From assembly GCA_964496575.1 (NCBI GenBank), contig CAZCAC010000125.1:1-25809 (forward strand): a stretch of 25,809 nucleotides of DNA, read 5' to 3'. Origin of the DNA: CAZCAC01 sp964496575. GTDB taxonomy: Bacteria > Planctomycetota > UBA1135 > GCA-002686595. Under the pieces are notes generated by a model, which did not search any database, was not told the origin of the DNA, and saw only the letters and a list, made by a program, of their open reading frames with translations. Both the position numbers and the translations under genes were made by a program. Each line of letters starts with the position of its first letter. The first letter of the stretch is position 1. Shown here piece after piece: positions 1 to 6,184 of the stretch.

Positions 1-524
1 GGGCAGACGTACATGCAGCCTCCACACAGCCGACACTTCTCGGACTTCTCGTCGAAGGGAGTACCAATGTGTCGGTGCGAGCCGCGCCCAAAGAAGCCGA
101 TGGCGTGTCCGGTCATCTGCTCCGCACACATCCGCACGCAGAGACCGCACAGGATGCAGTCTTCATTCTCCTGCCTGAACCGCTGCTGGCGGATTCCATG
201 AGACGCGACCAGGTCTTGGATCACTTTCGACTGAGGACACGAGGCAACCAGCAGCTCCAGGACCATGCGCCGCGCGCGCATTACACGGGACGAGGAGGTG
301 CGAACGACCAGGCCCTCCTCCGCGGGGTAGGTGCAGGAGCTGACGAGTTTTGCTCGCTCTCCCTTGCCGATCTCGACCACGCACAGCCGGCAGGCGCCGA
401 ACGGTAACAGCCCTTCCTGGTGGCAGAGAGTGGGAATCGGGAAACCGAGGAACCGAGCTGCCTCGAGCAGAGTGGCTCCCTTCTCCACCGATACGTGCGT
501 ACCGTTGATGGTCAGATTGATCAC
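1..524 (-). CDS. [2Fe-2S]/2x[4Fe-4S] electron-transfer subunit, HoxU/NuoG N-terminal-like (3' end missing)
   Basis: The gene runs off the left edge, leaving 174 residues. It starts at GTG 524, preceded by an AAGGGGA Shine-Dalgarno. Residues 1-80 form a plant-type [2Fe-2S] ferredoxin fold with Cys34, 45, 48 and 64 (C-x10-C-x2-C-x15-C). Two 4Fe-4S motifs follow: CILCGLCVRMC (Cys123/126/129/133) and CRLCGGCMYVCP (Cys164/167/170/174). This order occurs in diaphorase/hydrogenase subunits (HoxU, HndD), in the NuoG N-terminus and in related NAD(P)H-linked oxidoreductase subunits. The His-Cys3 cluster motif usual between the two parts is absent; only ASCPQS remains at residues 94-99. It probably carries electrons between a flavoprotein and a partner enzyme in the cytoplasm. 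The partner lies outside the window, so the exact complex cannot be named. It sits 44 nt downstream of the small four-Cys protein gene and probably shares its operon. Family confidence is high; complex identity is low. Confidence 0.85.
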   Translation of the reverse strand, partial: MINLTINGTHVSVEKGATLLEAARFLGFPIPTLCHQEGLLPFGACRLCVVEIGKGERAKLVSSCTYPAEEGLVVRTSSSRVMRARRMVLELLVASCPQSKVIQDLVASHGIRQQRFRQENEDCILCGLCVRMCAEQMTGHAIGFFGRGSHRHIGTPFDEKSEKCRLCGGCMYVC

Positions 525-568
525 GGATCTATCCCCTTGGCAGGTTGGTTGCAGCCACCGTCGCAGGC

Positions 569-886
569 TTACTCAAATTCTGCGCAGTGCCAGACACCGC
601 CTTCGGTGTGCGAATGTCTGCAGGTCGTGCGCCATTTGCAGGACATACAGAGGCCTCGGTAGCTGCGGTCCAGCTCGTCATCCGGAGAAGGGGCGCTGGA
701 GATTGAATCAGCAGACGGACGCTTCCACGCCTTCAGCTTCCTGGCCTCTTCCTCCTCAGGGGGAAGACTGGCGTCGTGTTCATTGCAAAACATGACGTAG
801 CCGTTCGGGGCCCTCCTTCTTGCGATGCAGGTTGCGATCTGATGGCAGTTGAAGCACAGACCGATTTCGAACGCTTTCTTGGGCAT
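569..886 (-). CDS. small protein with duplicated C-x2-C-x5-C-xn-C metal-binding-like motif
   Basis: This is a 105-residue protein. The open frame extends upstream to 1099, but the N-terminal extension is low-complexity Ser/Pro/Thr/Arg and unlike protein. ATG 886 begins MPKKAFEIGLC, so I start there; a short GGAAG lies just upstream. Two copies of one motif are visible: GLCFNCHQIATC...FC (Cys11, 14, 20, 34) and GLCMSCKWRTTC...WHC (Cys80, 83, 89, 101). An acidic linker (PPEEEEARKLK) and a Ser/Pro stretch separate them. Four cysteines per copy suggest a Zn or Fe-S site. Single-copy relatives with a GLC..C..R.TC...GGVWHC pattern are, as I recall, small uncharacterised proteins found near redox enzymes in anaerobes. 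The gene lies 44 nt upstream of the iron-sulfur subunit and probably works with it. No function is proven. The double-domain form is the notable feature. Confidence 0.8.
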   Translation of the reverse strand: MPKKAFEIGLCFNCHQIATCIARRRAPNGYVMFCNEHDASLPPEEEEARKLKAWKRPSADSISSAPSPDDELDRSYRGLCMSCKWRTTCRHSHTEGGVWHCAEFE

Positions 887-1061
887 GCTTCCAGTTGGGG
901 TAGTGGTTAGCTGCAAGGTGCGACTCCTTGTGTTCCTGCTGGATGCACGCCTCGTGCAAGCGGTGTGCCGGCCGTGAGAAGTGGGAATGGAATCCCCCCC
1001 AGTGGCGCTTGGAGACCCTCCCAGGTCAGAAGCACGGTGGAGGACCACCTGGGTGGGCGGG
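887..1061. other. intergenic leader with a short inverted repeat
   Basis: No convincing gene lies here. A perfect 6-bp inverted repeat with a 3-nt loop (TGCACG-cct-CGTGCA, 944-958) sits about 60 nt upstream of the ATG at 886. It could be an operator or a short hairpin in the leader of the iron-sulfur operon. The assignment rests on symmetry alone. Confidence 0.3.
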
Positions 1062-1091
1062 GAGGAATGCCCCGGCGGGGCGAGATTCCTC
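1062..1091 (-). terminator. hairpin just behind the small ORF at 1100 (probable terminator)
   Basis: GAGGAAT (1062-1068) pairs with ATTCCTC (1085-1091), and an inner CCCC/GGGG stem closes a small loop. The hairpin begins 8 nt after the TGA at 1100-1102 on the minus strand. There is no T tract, so it may work with Rho or as an RNA 3' end. It would separate the ptsP unit from the iron-sulfur operon. Confidence 0.5.
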
Positions 1092-1099
1092 GGGCCCAC

Positions 1100-1374
1100 T
1101 CACGTGGTCTCGGGGTAGGCGGTCAGCAGCTTCTGTCGTCGCGCCCTGCGGTCCATGGAATGGAGCCGGGTCCGGAGTGACAGGGTCTCCTCCTCCTGGC
1201 CGATCAGGGGGTGGCTCTCTTTCGGCGTCGCGGCAACGCCCGGGCTCACGACCTCGAGCTCAAGTTCCCCGTCCACCTGGTGACCCGCCACGGGCTCCAC
1301 CCGGGGAAGTTGCTTCGGATCGGGATCTATGAACCGCGGGGGGTGGTCTTTCCGTGAACCGGAACCGGGTTCAC
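1100..1374 (-). CDS. small hypothetical protein downstream of ptsP, apparently frameshifted in a G6/C6 run
   Basis: A natural start exists at GTG 1374. It lies 5 nt behind GGGAG and just past the ptsP stop; a second GTG at 1380 overlaps that stop. The reading begins MNPVPVHGKTTP and then hits TAG. One added base (or two lost) in the homopolymer at 1338-1343 joins it to a long open frame. That frame reads RFIDPDPKQLPRVEP and continues, through LIGQEEETLSLRTRLHSMD, to the TGA at 1100-1102. The repaired product is about 92 residues, hydrophilic, with a basic C-terminal patch (DRRARRQK). No domain is recognised. Unrepaired, only an internal GTG at 1300 gives an open frame (66 codons), and it has no ribosome site. 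I infer a genuine small gene translationally coupled to ptsP, with either a sequencing indel or a real slip in the run. It could also be a decaying remnant. Confidence 0.5.
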
Positions 1375-1376
1375 CT

Positions 1377-3692
1377 TCACTCCCGCCACGCCGCCCGGAC
1401 CTCCTCCGGCCCGGCCAGCGAGGGCAGCTCGCGTGCGCGGCGCTCCAGCTCCTCGTAGCTGGCCCCGCGGATCGCCTCCTTCACGACCGGAATCGCGACC
1501 CCGTTCAGGCTGAGGATCTCCACGCCCAGTCCGAGCAGGAGTAGCGCCGTCTCCGGCTTGCCGGCCATCTCGCCGCAGACGCTCACCGGAATGCCGGCGT
1601 CGCGTCCGGCCTGGACGGTGCGACGGATCAGCGAGAGCACCGCGGGGTGGAAGGGGTCGCCGAGGTGAGCGACCTTCTCGTTCCCCCGGTCGACGGCGAG
1701 GGCGTACTGGATCAGGTCGTTGGTGCCGATCGAGAAGAAGGCCACCTCGCGCGCCAGCGCCGGGGCGATCTCGACCGCGGCGGGCACCTCGATCATCACG
1801 CCCAGCGGCAGCGAGTCGTGGTGGGGGATGCCCTCCTCGGTGAGCAGCTCGCTCGCGCGTCGCAGCGCCTCTCTCGCCCGCCGTACCTCTTCGACCTGGC
1901 TGACCAGCGGCAGCATCACGTGGGCATCGTGTCCCACCGTGGCGATCTGGATCGCCTGCAGCTGGGCGATGAACGTCTCGGGGTTGTCGAGCGAGAGGCG
2001 GATCGCGCGGTGGCCGAGGAACGGGTTCGCCTCGCTCTGGTCGCCGCCGCGCAGGAACTTGTCACCGCCGATGTCCAGGGTCCGGAAAGTGGCCGGTCGG
2101 TCGGGCAGGGCGTCGAAGACTCGGCCGTAGAGGCGGACCTGTTCGGAGCGGGAGGGTAGCGTGTCGCGCAGGAGGAAGGGCAGCTCCGTGCGGTACAGCC
2201 CGATACCCTCCGCGCCGTTCTCGATGGCGAGGGAGAGATCCGCGCTGAGCCCGATGTTGGCCATCATGGCGATGCGCCGCCCGTCGGTGGTGATCGCCTC
2301 CAGGTCGCGCAGGTCCTCGAGGCGGGTACGCGCCGCTTGCCGCACCTCGATCCGCACGCGCATCGCCTGCTCCACCTCGAGATCGGGGCGGACGATGACG
2401 ACGCCCTCCCCGCCGTCGAGGGCGACGCGGTCACCGGTCGCGATGCGAAGCTGCGCGTCGTCGAGGCCGGCGACCGCCGGGAGGCCGAAGGAGCGGGCGA
2501 GGAGCGCGCCGTGCGAGGTCGCGCCCCCGTGCTCCGCGATGACGCCGACCGCGCCGCGAGCCCGGAGCTCGACGACCCAGGAAGCGGAGAGGCTCGAGAT
2601 CACGGCGATCCGTCCCTCGATGGGCGGAAGCGAATCCTCCGACCCCGACAGCGCCAGGATCAGCCGCTGTCGCAGCTCGAGGAGGTCGTCCGCTCGCTGC
2701 CGCAGGTACGGATCCCGGGCCAGCTCGAGCAGCTCGGCGGCCTCCGAGAAGACCTGCTTCACCGCGCGCCCCGCGGCCATCCCTCCCTCGATGGCGGTGC
2801 GCATCTTCCGCTCCAGCATCTCGTCGGAGAGGATCAGGAGGTGGCTGCCGAAGATCAGCGCGGAGTCCTCGCCGGCCTCGCGTCGCGTGAACTGCTGAAT
2901 CGCTTCCAGCTCGTCGCGGGAGTGCTGGAGGGCGCGATCGAGGCGGGACAGCTCCAGCGTCGGGTCGACCGGGCCCTCTCCCTCGTCGCCCTTCGAGCCC
3001 AGGGCGAGGACGACCGCCTCGGCGAGAGCGATCCCCTCGGAGATCCCGGTGCACGAATGGCCCTTCGCCGCCGTTTCCCCTTCCTCCCCGGAGGAGGGGG
3101 GAGCGCGCCAGCCCTGCACCTCCTGCCAGTACGCGCGGCCGGAGTCGGTGGGGCGGTCGAGCGCCTCGACCAGGCGCGCGTTCTCGACCAGGCTGACCAG
3201 CTGTCCGGCGATGATGGAGAGGGTCTCCCGCTCCTCGGTGGTGAAGTCGCGCGCCTCGTGCGTACGCAGGACGATCGAGCCCACCGGCCGGTCGTCGATC
3301 GACAGCGGCTCGCCGAGGTAGGAGTGGTACTCCTCCTCACCGGTCTCGGGGAAGTAGCGGAAGCGCGGGTGGCTGGGCGCGTCCGCGACGGCGAGGCGGT
3401 GCAGGTGCGTGACCACCTCGCCGGTGAGGCCCTCCTCGAGGCCCAGCGAGATCTCGCCGACCGCCTCCGGTCGGAAACCGTGGCTGGCCACGAGCCAGAG
3501 GCGGTGATCGGTCGGGTCGAGCAGGTAGATCGAACAGACGTCGACCGCCAAGCGCCGGGCGACCAGGGCGACCGCCTGGTCGAGCAGGCCGCGCAGGTTC
3601 GGCGAGTCCCGGACCAGCTTGGCGAGCTCACGCGGGATGTCCAGCGAGCTCGGCCCGCCCGGGTCTCGATCCTGATCCACCATCGCCGCCAT
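1377..3692 (-). CDS. ptsP: GAF-domain PEP-protein phosphotransferase (PTS Enzyme I, PtsP/EI-Ntr type)
   Basis: This 771-residue cytoplasmic protein should transfer phosphate from PEP to an HPr/NPr carrier. Residues about 20-175 form a GAF sensor domain (LLDQAVALVARRLAVDVCSI onward). Enzyme I proper starts near 215 with GISEGIALAEAVVL. The phosphorylated His is His394 in GGATSHGALLARS. The PEP-binding barrel follows: EGIGLYRTELPF (495-506), TFRTLDIGGDK (535-545), NPFLGHRAIRLSL (556-568), GVMIEVPAAV (631-640), GTNDLIQYALAVDRGN (656-671) and the catalytic CGEMAG (Cys706). All key residues are present, so it should be active. The N-terminal GAF links it to the regulatory nitrogen PTS rather than sugar uptake, and no HPr or EII gene is nearby. 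ATG 3692 or 3683 could be the start (MAAMV); neither has a strong ribosome site. The reading upstream of 3692 overlaps the divergent intergenic region and is not protein-like. Confidence 0.93.
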   Translation of the reverse strand: MAAMVDQDRDPGGPSSLDIPRELAKLVRDSPNLRGLLDQAVALVARRLAVDVCSIYLLDPTDHRLWLVASHGFRPEAVGEISLGLEEGLTGEVVTHLHRLAVADAPSHPRFRYFPETGEEEYHSYLGEPLSIDDRPVGSIVLRTHEARDFTTEERETLSIIAGQLVSLVENARLVEALDRPTDSGRAYWQEVQGWRAPPSSGEEGETAAKGHSCTGISEGIALAEAVVLALGSKGDEGEGPVDPTLELSRLDRALQHSRDELEAIQQFTRREAGEDSALIFGSHLLILSDEMLERKMRTAIEGGMAAGRAVKQVFSEAAELLELARDPYLRQRADDLLELRQRLILALSGSEDSLPPIEGRIAVISSLSASWVVELRARGAVGVIAEHGGATSHGALLARSFGLPAVAGLDDAQLRIATGDRVALDGGEGVVIVRPDLEVEQAMRVRIEVRQAARTRLEDLRDLEAITTDGRRIAMMANIGLSADLSLAIENGAEGIGLYRTELPFLLRDTLPSRSEQVRLYGRVFDALPDRPATFRTLDIGGDKFLRGGDQSEANPFLGHRAIRLSLDNPETFIAQLQAIQIATVGHDAHVMLPLVSQVEEVRRAREALRRASELLTEEGIPHHDSLPLGVMIEVPAAVEIAPALAREVAFFSIGTNDLIQYALAVDRGNEKVAHLGDPFHPAVLSLIRRTVQAGRDAGIPVSVCGEMAGKPETALLLLGLGVEILSLNGVAIPVVKEAIRGASYEELERRARELPSLAGPEEVRAAWRE

Positions 3693-3889
3693 TCTGCCAC
3701 ACGGTGCGCGATCTTCCGCCGGGAGTTCGGCCCGTCCCCGGTTCCGGCCGAGCTCCGCGGCCGGGGACAATACGAAATCGCAATAGGGATCGCCCAACCA
3801 CTCGCCGTTGGCGATCGCTAGAATGGCGGCTCGTCGAGGGGGATCAGAACCCGACACCTCGCGTATCGACCTCGCTCGCGTCCTCACGA
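3693..3889. promoter_or_regulatory. divergent intergenic region with inverted repeat and -10-like element
   Basis: This spacer separates ptsP (minus) from the SGNH lipoprotein gene (plus). GTCCCCGG (3734-3741) and CCGGGGAC (3761-3768) form an 8-bp inverted repeat with a GC-rich loop. GGCGATCGCTAGAAT (3810-3824) contains TAGAAT, a 5/6 match to the -10 consensus, 65 nt before the plus-strand ATG. No good -35 is seen. Similar CGAT-spaced elements occur upstream of other genes in this window. Confidence 0.35.
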
Positions 3890-5110
3890 ATGATCAACAA
3901 CCTCCGCCCCCACCCGTCGGGACGCTCCGCGATTCGCGAGCGCTTCCGGAGCTCCTGGAGCCCCCTCTTCGGCGCCCTGCTCCTCGTCTGCGCGGCCTGT
4001 GGTGCCGAGGCGACCGGGAGTGCGCCCACCCCGTCCGCGGCGAGCCCCGACGACGAGGGCCCATCACGCGCCGAGCGCCTCGCCCGGACCCTGACCGCTC
4101 TCGAGGAGCACCAGCGAGCGGTGGAGCGGCAGGGGATCGGACCGCGTCTCCTCGATGCCTGTCAGGTCTTGCTCGACGAGGTGAAGGGGGTCTCGTACGA
4201 CATCCGCCCGACCTACGGGATCAGCATGCGCGACACCTGGTTCCTCCAGACCTGGAATCGCGGGAATGCCCGTCCCGGCCGGAGCGCCGAGCAGGAGGCC
4301 GAGAGCAAGCGGAAGGGCCTCGACGGAGTGGTGGAGCTCTCGCGTAAGCTGCGCGAGCGCGGCACCGAGCTGGTCGTCGTCCCGATCCCGCGGATGCAGC
4401 AGGTCTACCCCGAGCGGGTCGTCGACGGCCTCGAGATCCCCGAGGACTTCGTCGGCGTGGACCCGGCGACGGCGAAGCACCTGGCCGCCCTGACCGAGGC
4501 GGGCGTGGCGGTGGTGCACCTGACTCCCGCGTACGCCGCGCAGCGCTTCAGCACGGCGGAGGACCAGGACCGCTTCCTCTTCCACGACTTCAACAACCAC
4601 TGGACGGCGCGCGCGGTGAACCTCGCCGCCGACGTGATCGCGGAGAAGGTCGAGCAGCTGGAAGGCTTCGAGCCGGGCGCGCTCCGGGAAGGCGTGGACT
4701 GGCACCTGGAGCGCCAGAAGATCGTCTTCAAGGTCCCCCCGCCGCGCGGGAACAACCTGCCCGAAGTCAAGGTCGAGACGGAGGTCTGGGTCGACTCGAT
4801 CCTGAAGGCGAACGGCAAGCTGGCCCAGCGCCCGGACCCCCAGAGTCCGATCCTGGTGCTGGGTGACAGCAACGCCCAGTGGTACGCGCAGTACGGCGCC
4901 GGGGTTCCCGATCAGCTCGGGGCGCGGCTGGGTCAGCGGCTGGACCTGATCGCGCTCCCCGGCGTGCCGGCGGACGGCGTTTGGAAGAACCTCGCGCGCC
5001 GGAGGAAGCCCGGGACGACCCTGGCCGACAAGCGGATCATCATCTGGATCTTCGAGATCAACATGCTCCTGGACGAGGAGCTGGCGGACCTGGCGGCGTT
5101 CGTCGACTGA
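3890..5110 (+). CDS. putative lipoprotein of the AlgX/AlgJ-like SGNH hydrolase group
   Basis: This 406-residue protein starts at ATG 3890, chosen because it gives a basic n-region, a hydrophobic stretch (WSPLFGALLLVCAAC) and a possible lipidated Cys37 (CAAC, an imperfect lipobox). No clear ribosome site is seen. Two family signatures are visible. HDFNNHWTARAVNLAAD (232-248) matches the D-x3-H-W motif of alginate O-acetyltransferase-type SGNH proteins, giving Asp233 and His237. ILVLGDSNAQWYAQYG (321-336) is the GDS block, with nucleophile Ser327. A Pro/Ala/Ser-rich linker (41-58) precedes an alpha-helical segment. Family knowledge suggests acyl (often acetyl) transfer to, or removal from, an exopolysaccharide in the periplasm. 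No polysaccharide genes are adjacent, so the substrate is unknown. The stop is followed by a second TGATAC and then by the long palindrome at 5114-5212. Confidence 0.75.
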   Translation: MINNLRPHPSGRSAIRERFRSSWSPLFGALLLVCAACGAEATGSAPTPSAASPDDEGPSRAERLARTLTALEEHQRAVERQGIGPRLLDACQVLLDEVKGVSYDIRPTYGISMRDTWFLQTWNRGNARPGRSAEQEAESKRKGLDGVVELSRKLRERGTELVVVPIPRMQQVYPERVVDGLEIPEDFVGVDPATAKHLAALTEAGVAVVHLTPAYAAQRFSTAEDQDRFLFHDFNNHWTARAVNLAADVIAEKVEQLEGFEPGALREGVDWHLERQKIVFKVPPPRGNNLPEVKVETEVWVDSILKANGKLAQRPDPQSPILVLGDSNAQWYAQYGAGVPDQLGARLGQRLDLIALPGVPADGVWKNLARRRKPGTTLADKRIIIWIFEINMLLDEELADLAAFVD

Positions 5111-5113
5111 TAC

Positions 5114-5212
5114 TGATACGGATCCAGGTTTGTTTTCACACACTTGCGGCACCTGCGAGGCCAGGCCTCGCAGGTGCCGCAAGTGTGTGAAAACAAACCT
5201 GGATCCGCATCA
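5114..5212. repeat. near-perfect 99-bp palindrome between convergent stop codons
   Basis: The arms 5119-5162 and 5164-5207 are exact reverse complements (44 bp each) around a single central A at 5163. After one mismatch (5118/5208) four more pairs extend the stem (5114-5117/5209-5212). GGATCC lies in each arm (5120-5125 and 5201-5206). The right arm reaches the TGA of the minus-strand DUF4438 gene (5210-5212). The left arm starts 4 nt after the plus-strand TGA (5108-5110). Each gene is therefore followed by essentially the same 3' sequence, TGATRCGGATCCAGG onward. It probably acts as a bidirectional terminator or mRNA-end stabiliser; a palindromic repetitive element is the alternative. There is no U tract. 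No second copy is seen in the window. Confidence 0.9.
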
Positions 5213-6121
5213 CTTCCGCCAGCGGCCGAGTCCCAGGATCTTGCCGATGTTGGCGTCCTTCATCACCTTCGGCTCCAGGGCGCCGCTCTTGCTGGTCAGC
5301 AGGCTCGTGACCCCGGGGCCGTGACCGCTGACGTCGCTGCGGCTGTGCACGATGACGCCGACGGAGACCGCGCCGCCGAGGTAGCGGCGGCCGAAGGTGT
5401 GATCGGCGTCCATCACGGCCACGAGGTCGCCGAAGCGGAGCGAGCCCAGGCCGTGCTCCTCGACGATCGCCTCGTCGAACATCTGGATGTCGTAGTCGCC
5501 GCGGTAGGAGGTCGGGGATCCGAGGCCGCTGCCCATGATCCCGGCGGGTACGACGTGAGTGACCGGCACGACCAGCCCGCCGCCCGCTTTCTCGGTGATG
5601 CCCCACTTGCCGAGCAGGCGCGGGTCGCAGTTGAGCACCGTCACCCCGGCGTGGTCGGGCAGCTCCAGGCCGGCGCCGTGCGAGGTGATCTGGATCGCGT
5701 CCCCGATGCGCAGCTTCTTCAGCGTGGCTTCGGGGAAGTCGATGATGACGTGCTCGACGCCACCGTGCTTGCCACAGACGATGCCCTTGGCGCCTTCCGC
5801 GGGGCCGCCGATCACTCGCGCGTCGTTGCCGACGCAGGCGAAGACGTTCAGCGAGGAGTTGAAATCGCTGTCGGAGTTCTTGATCGTCACGCCCGCCTCG
5901 ACGTGATCGCCCTTGATATCACAGGCGCTGTCGCCCACCTGGTGGCTGTAGCAGATGCCGCCGGTCCCGGGGAGCAGCCGCATCACGCCGTCGCCGCCGT
6001 ACCGGTACATCCTCGCGTTGGGCCAGACGGCGGGCACGATCTGGCCGCTCACGGAGAGCTTGACCAGCTGGGCGTGGTTGGTCTTCAGGGTCTTCTTGCG
6101 CTTCTGGGTCTTCTTCGCCAT
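5210..6121 (-). CDS. DUF4438 domain-containing protein
   Basis: This 303-residue protein starts at ATG 6121 behind GAGGAGACTC. A very basic tail (MAKKTQKRKKTLKTN) leads into the conserved part. Recognised DUF4438-type signatures are GQIVPAVWPNARMYR (26-40), LLPGTGGICYSHQVGDSAC (49-67) and DHVEAGVTIKN. The Gly-rich second half contains GDAIQITSHGAGLELPDH and HGLGSLRFGDLVAVMDADH. The family is known from bacteria and archaea, including a Thermotoga structural-genomics structure, but I know of no established function. There is no signal peptide, so it is probably cytoplasmic. It stands alone, with VKOR/DsbA upstream on the same strand. Its TGA is the outer end of the palindrome. Confidence 0.9.
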   Translation of the reverse strand: MAKKTQKRKKTLKTNHAQLVKLSVSGQIVPAVWPNARMYRYGGDGVMRLLPGTGGICYSHQVGDSACDIKGDHVEAGVTIKNSDSDFNSSLNVFACVGNDARVIGGPAEGAKGIVCGKHGGVEHVIIDFPEATLKKLRIGDAIQITSHGAGLELPDHAGVTVLNCDPRLLGKWGITEKAGGGLVVPVTHVVPAGIMGSGLGSPTSYRGDYDIQMFDEAIVEEHGLGSLRFGDLVAVMDADHTFGRRYLGGAVSVGVIVHSRSDVSGHGPGVTSLLTSKSGALEPKVMKDANIGKILGLGRWRK

Positions 6122-6149
6122 GAGTCTCCTCGGGGGTCGCGTCGGGGAG

Positions 6150-6155
6150 ATTGTA
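6150..6155 (-). promoter_or_regulatory. -10-like TACAAT upstream of the DUF4438 gene
   Basis: On the minus strand CGATCTCCCTACAAT contains TACAAT (5/6 match to TATAAT), 28 nt upstream of the ATG at 6121. A poor -35 (GCGACT) lies 17 nt further upstream. Position and the preceding CGAT match other candidate promoters in this window. Confidence 0.35.
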
Positions 6156-6184
6156 GGGAGATCGGGGGCTGGAGTCGCGCCGTA

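Noticed and set aside
944..958. FNR or Rex operator upstream of the iron-sulfur operon
   Set aside because: The inverted repeat TGCACG/CGTGCA does not match FNR (TTGAT-N4-ATCAA) or Rex (TTGTGA-type) consensus.
887..1099. N-terminal extension of the small four-Cys protein
   Set aside because: The open frame is Ser/Pro/Thr/Arg low-complexity, overlaps a terminator-like hairpin and lacks a ribosome site. ATG 886 is the sensible start.
2337..3821. 494-codon plus-strand open frame
   Set aside because: Antisense to ptsP, whose His394/Cys706 and PEP-site blocks are all intact. The antisense product is Arg/Asp/Gly-rich without motifs.
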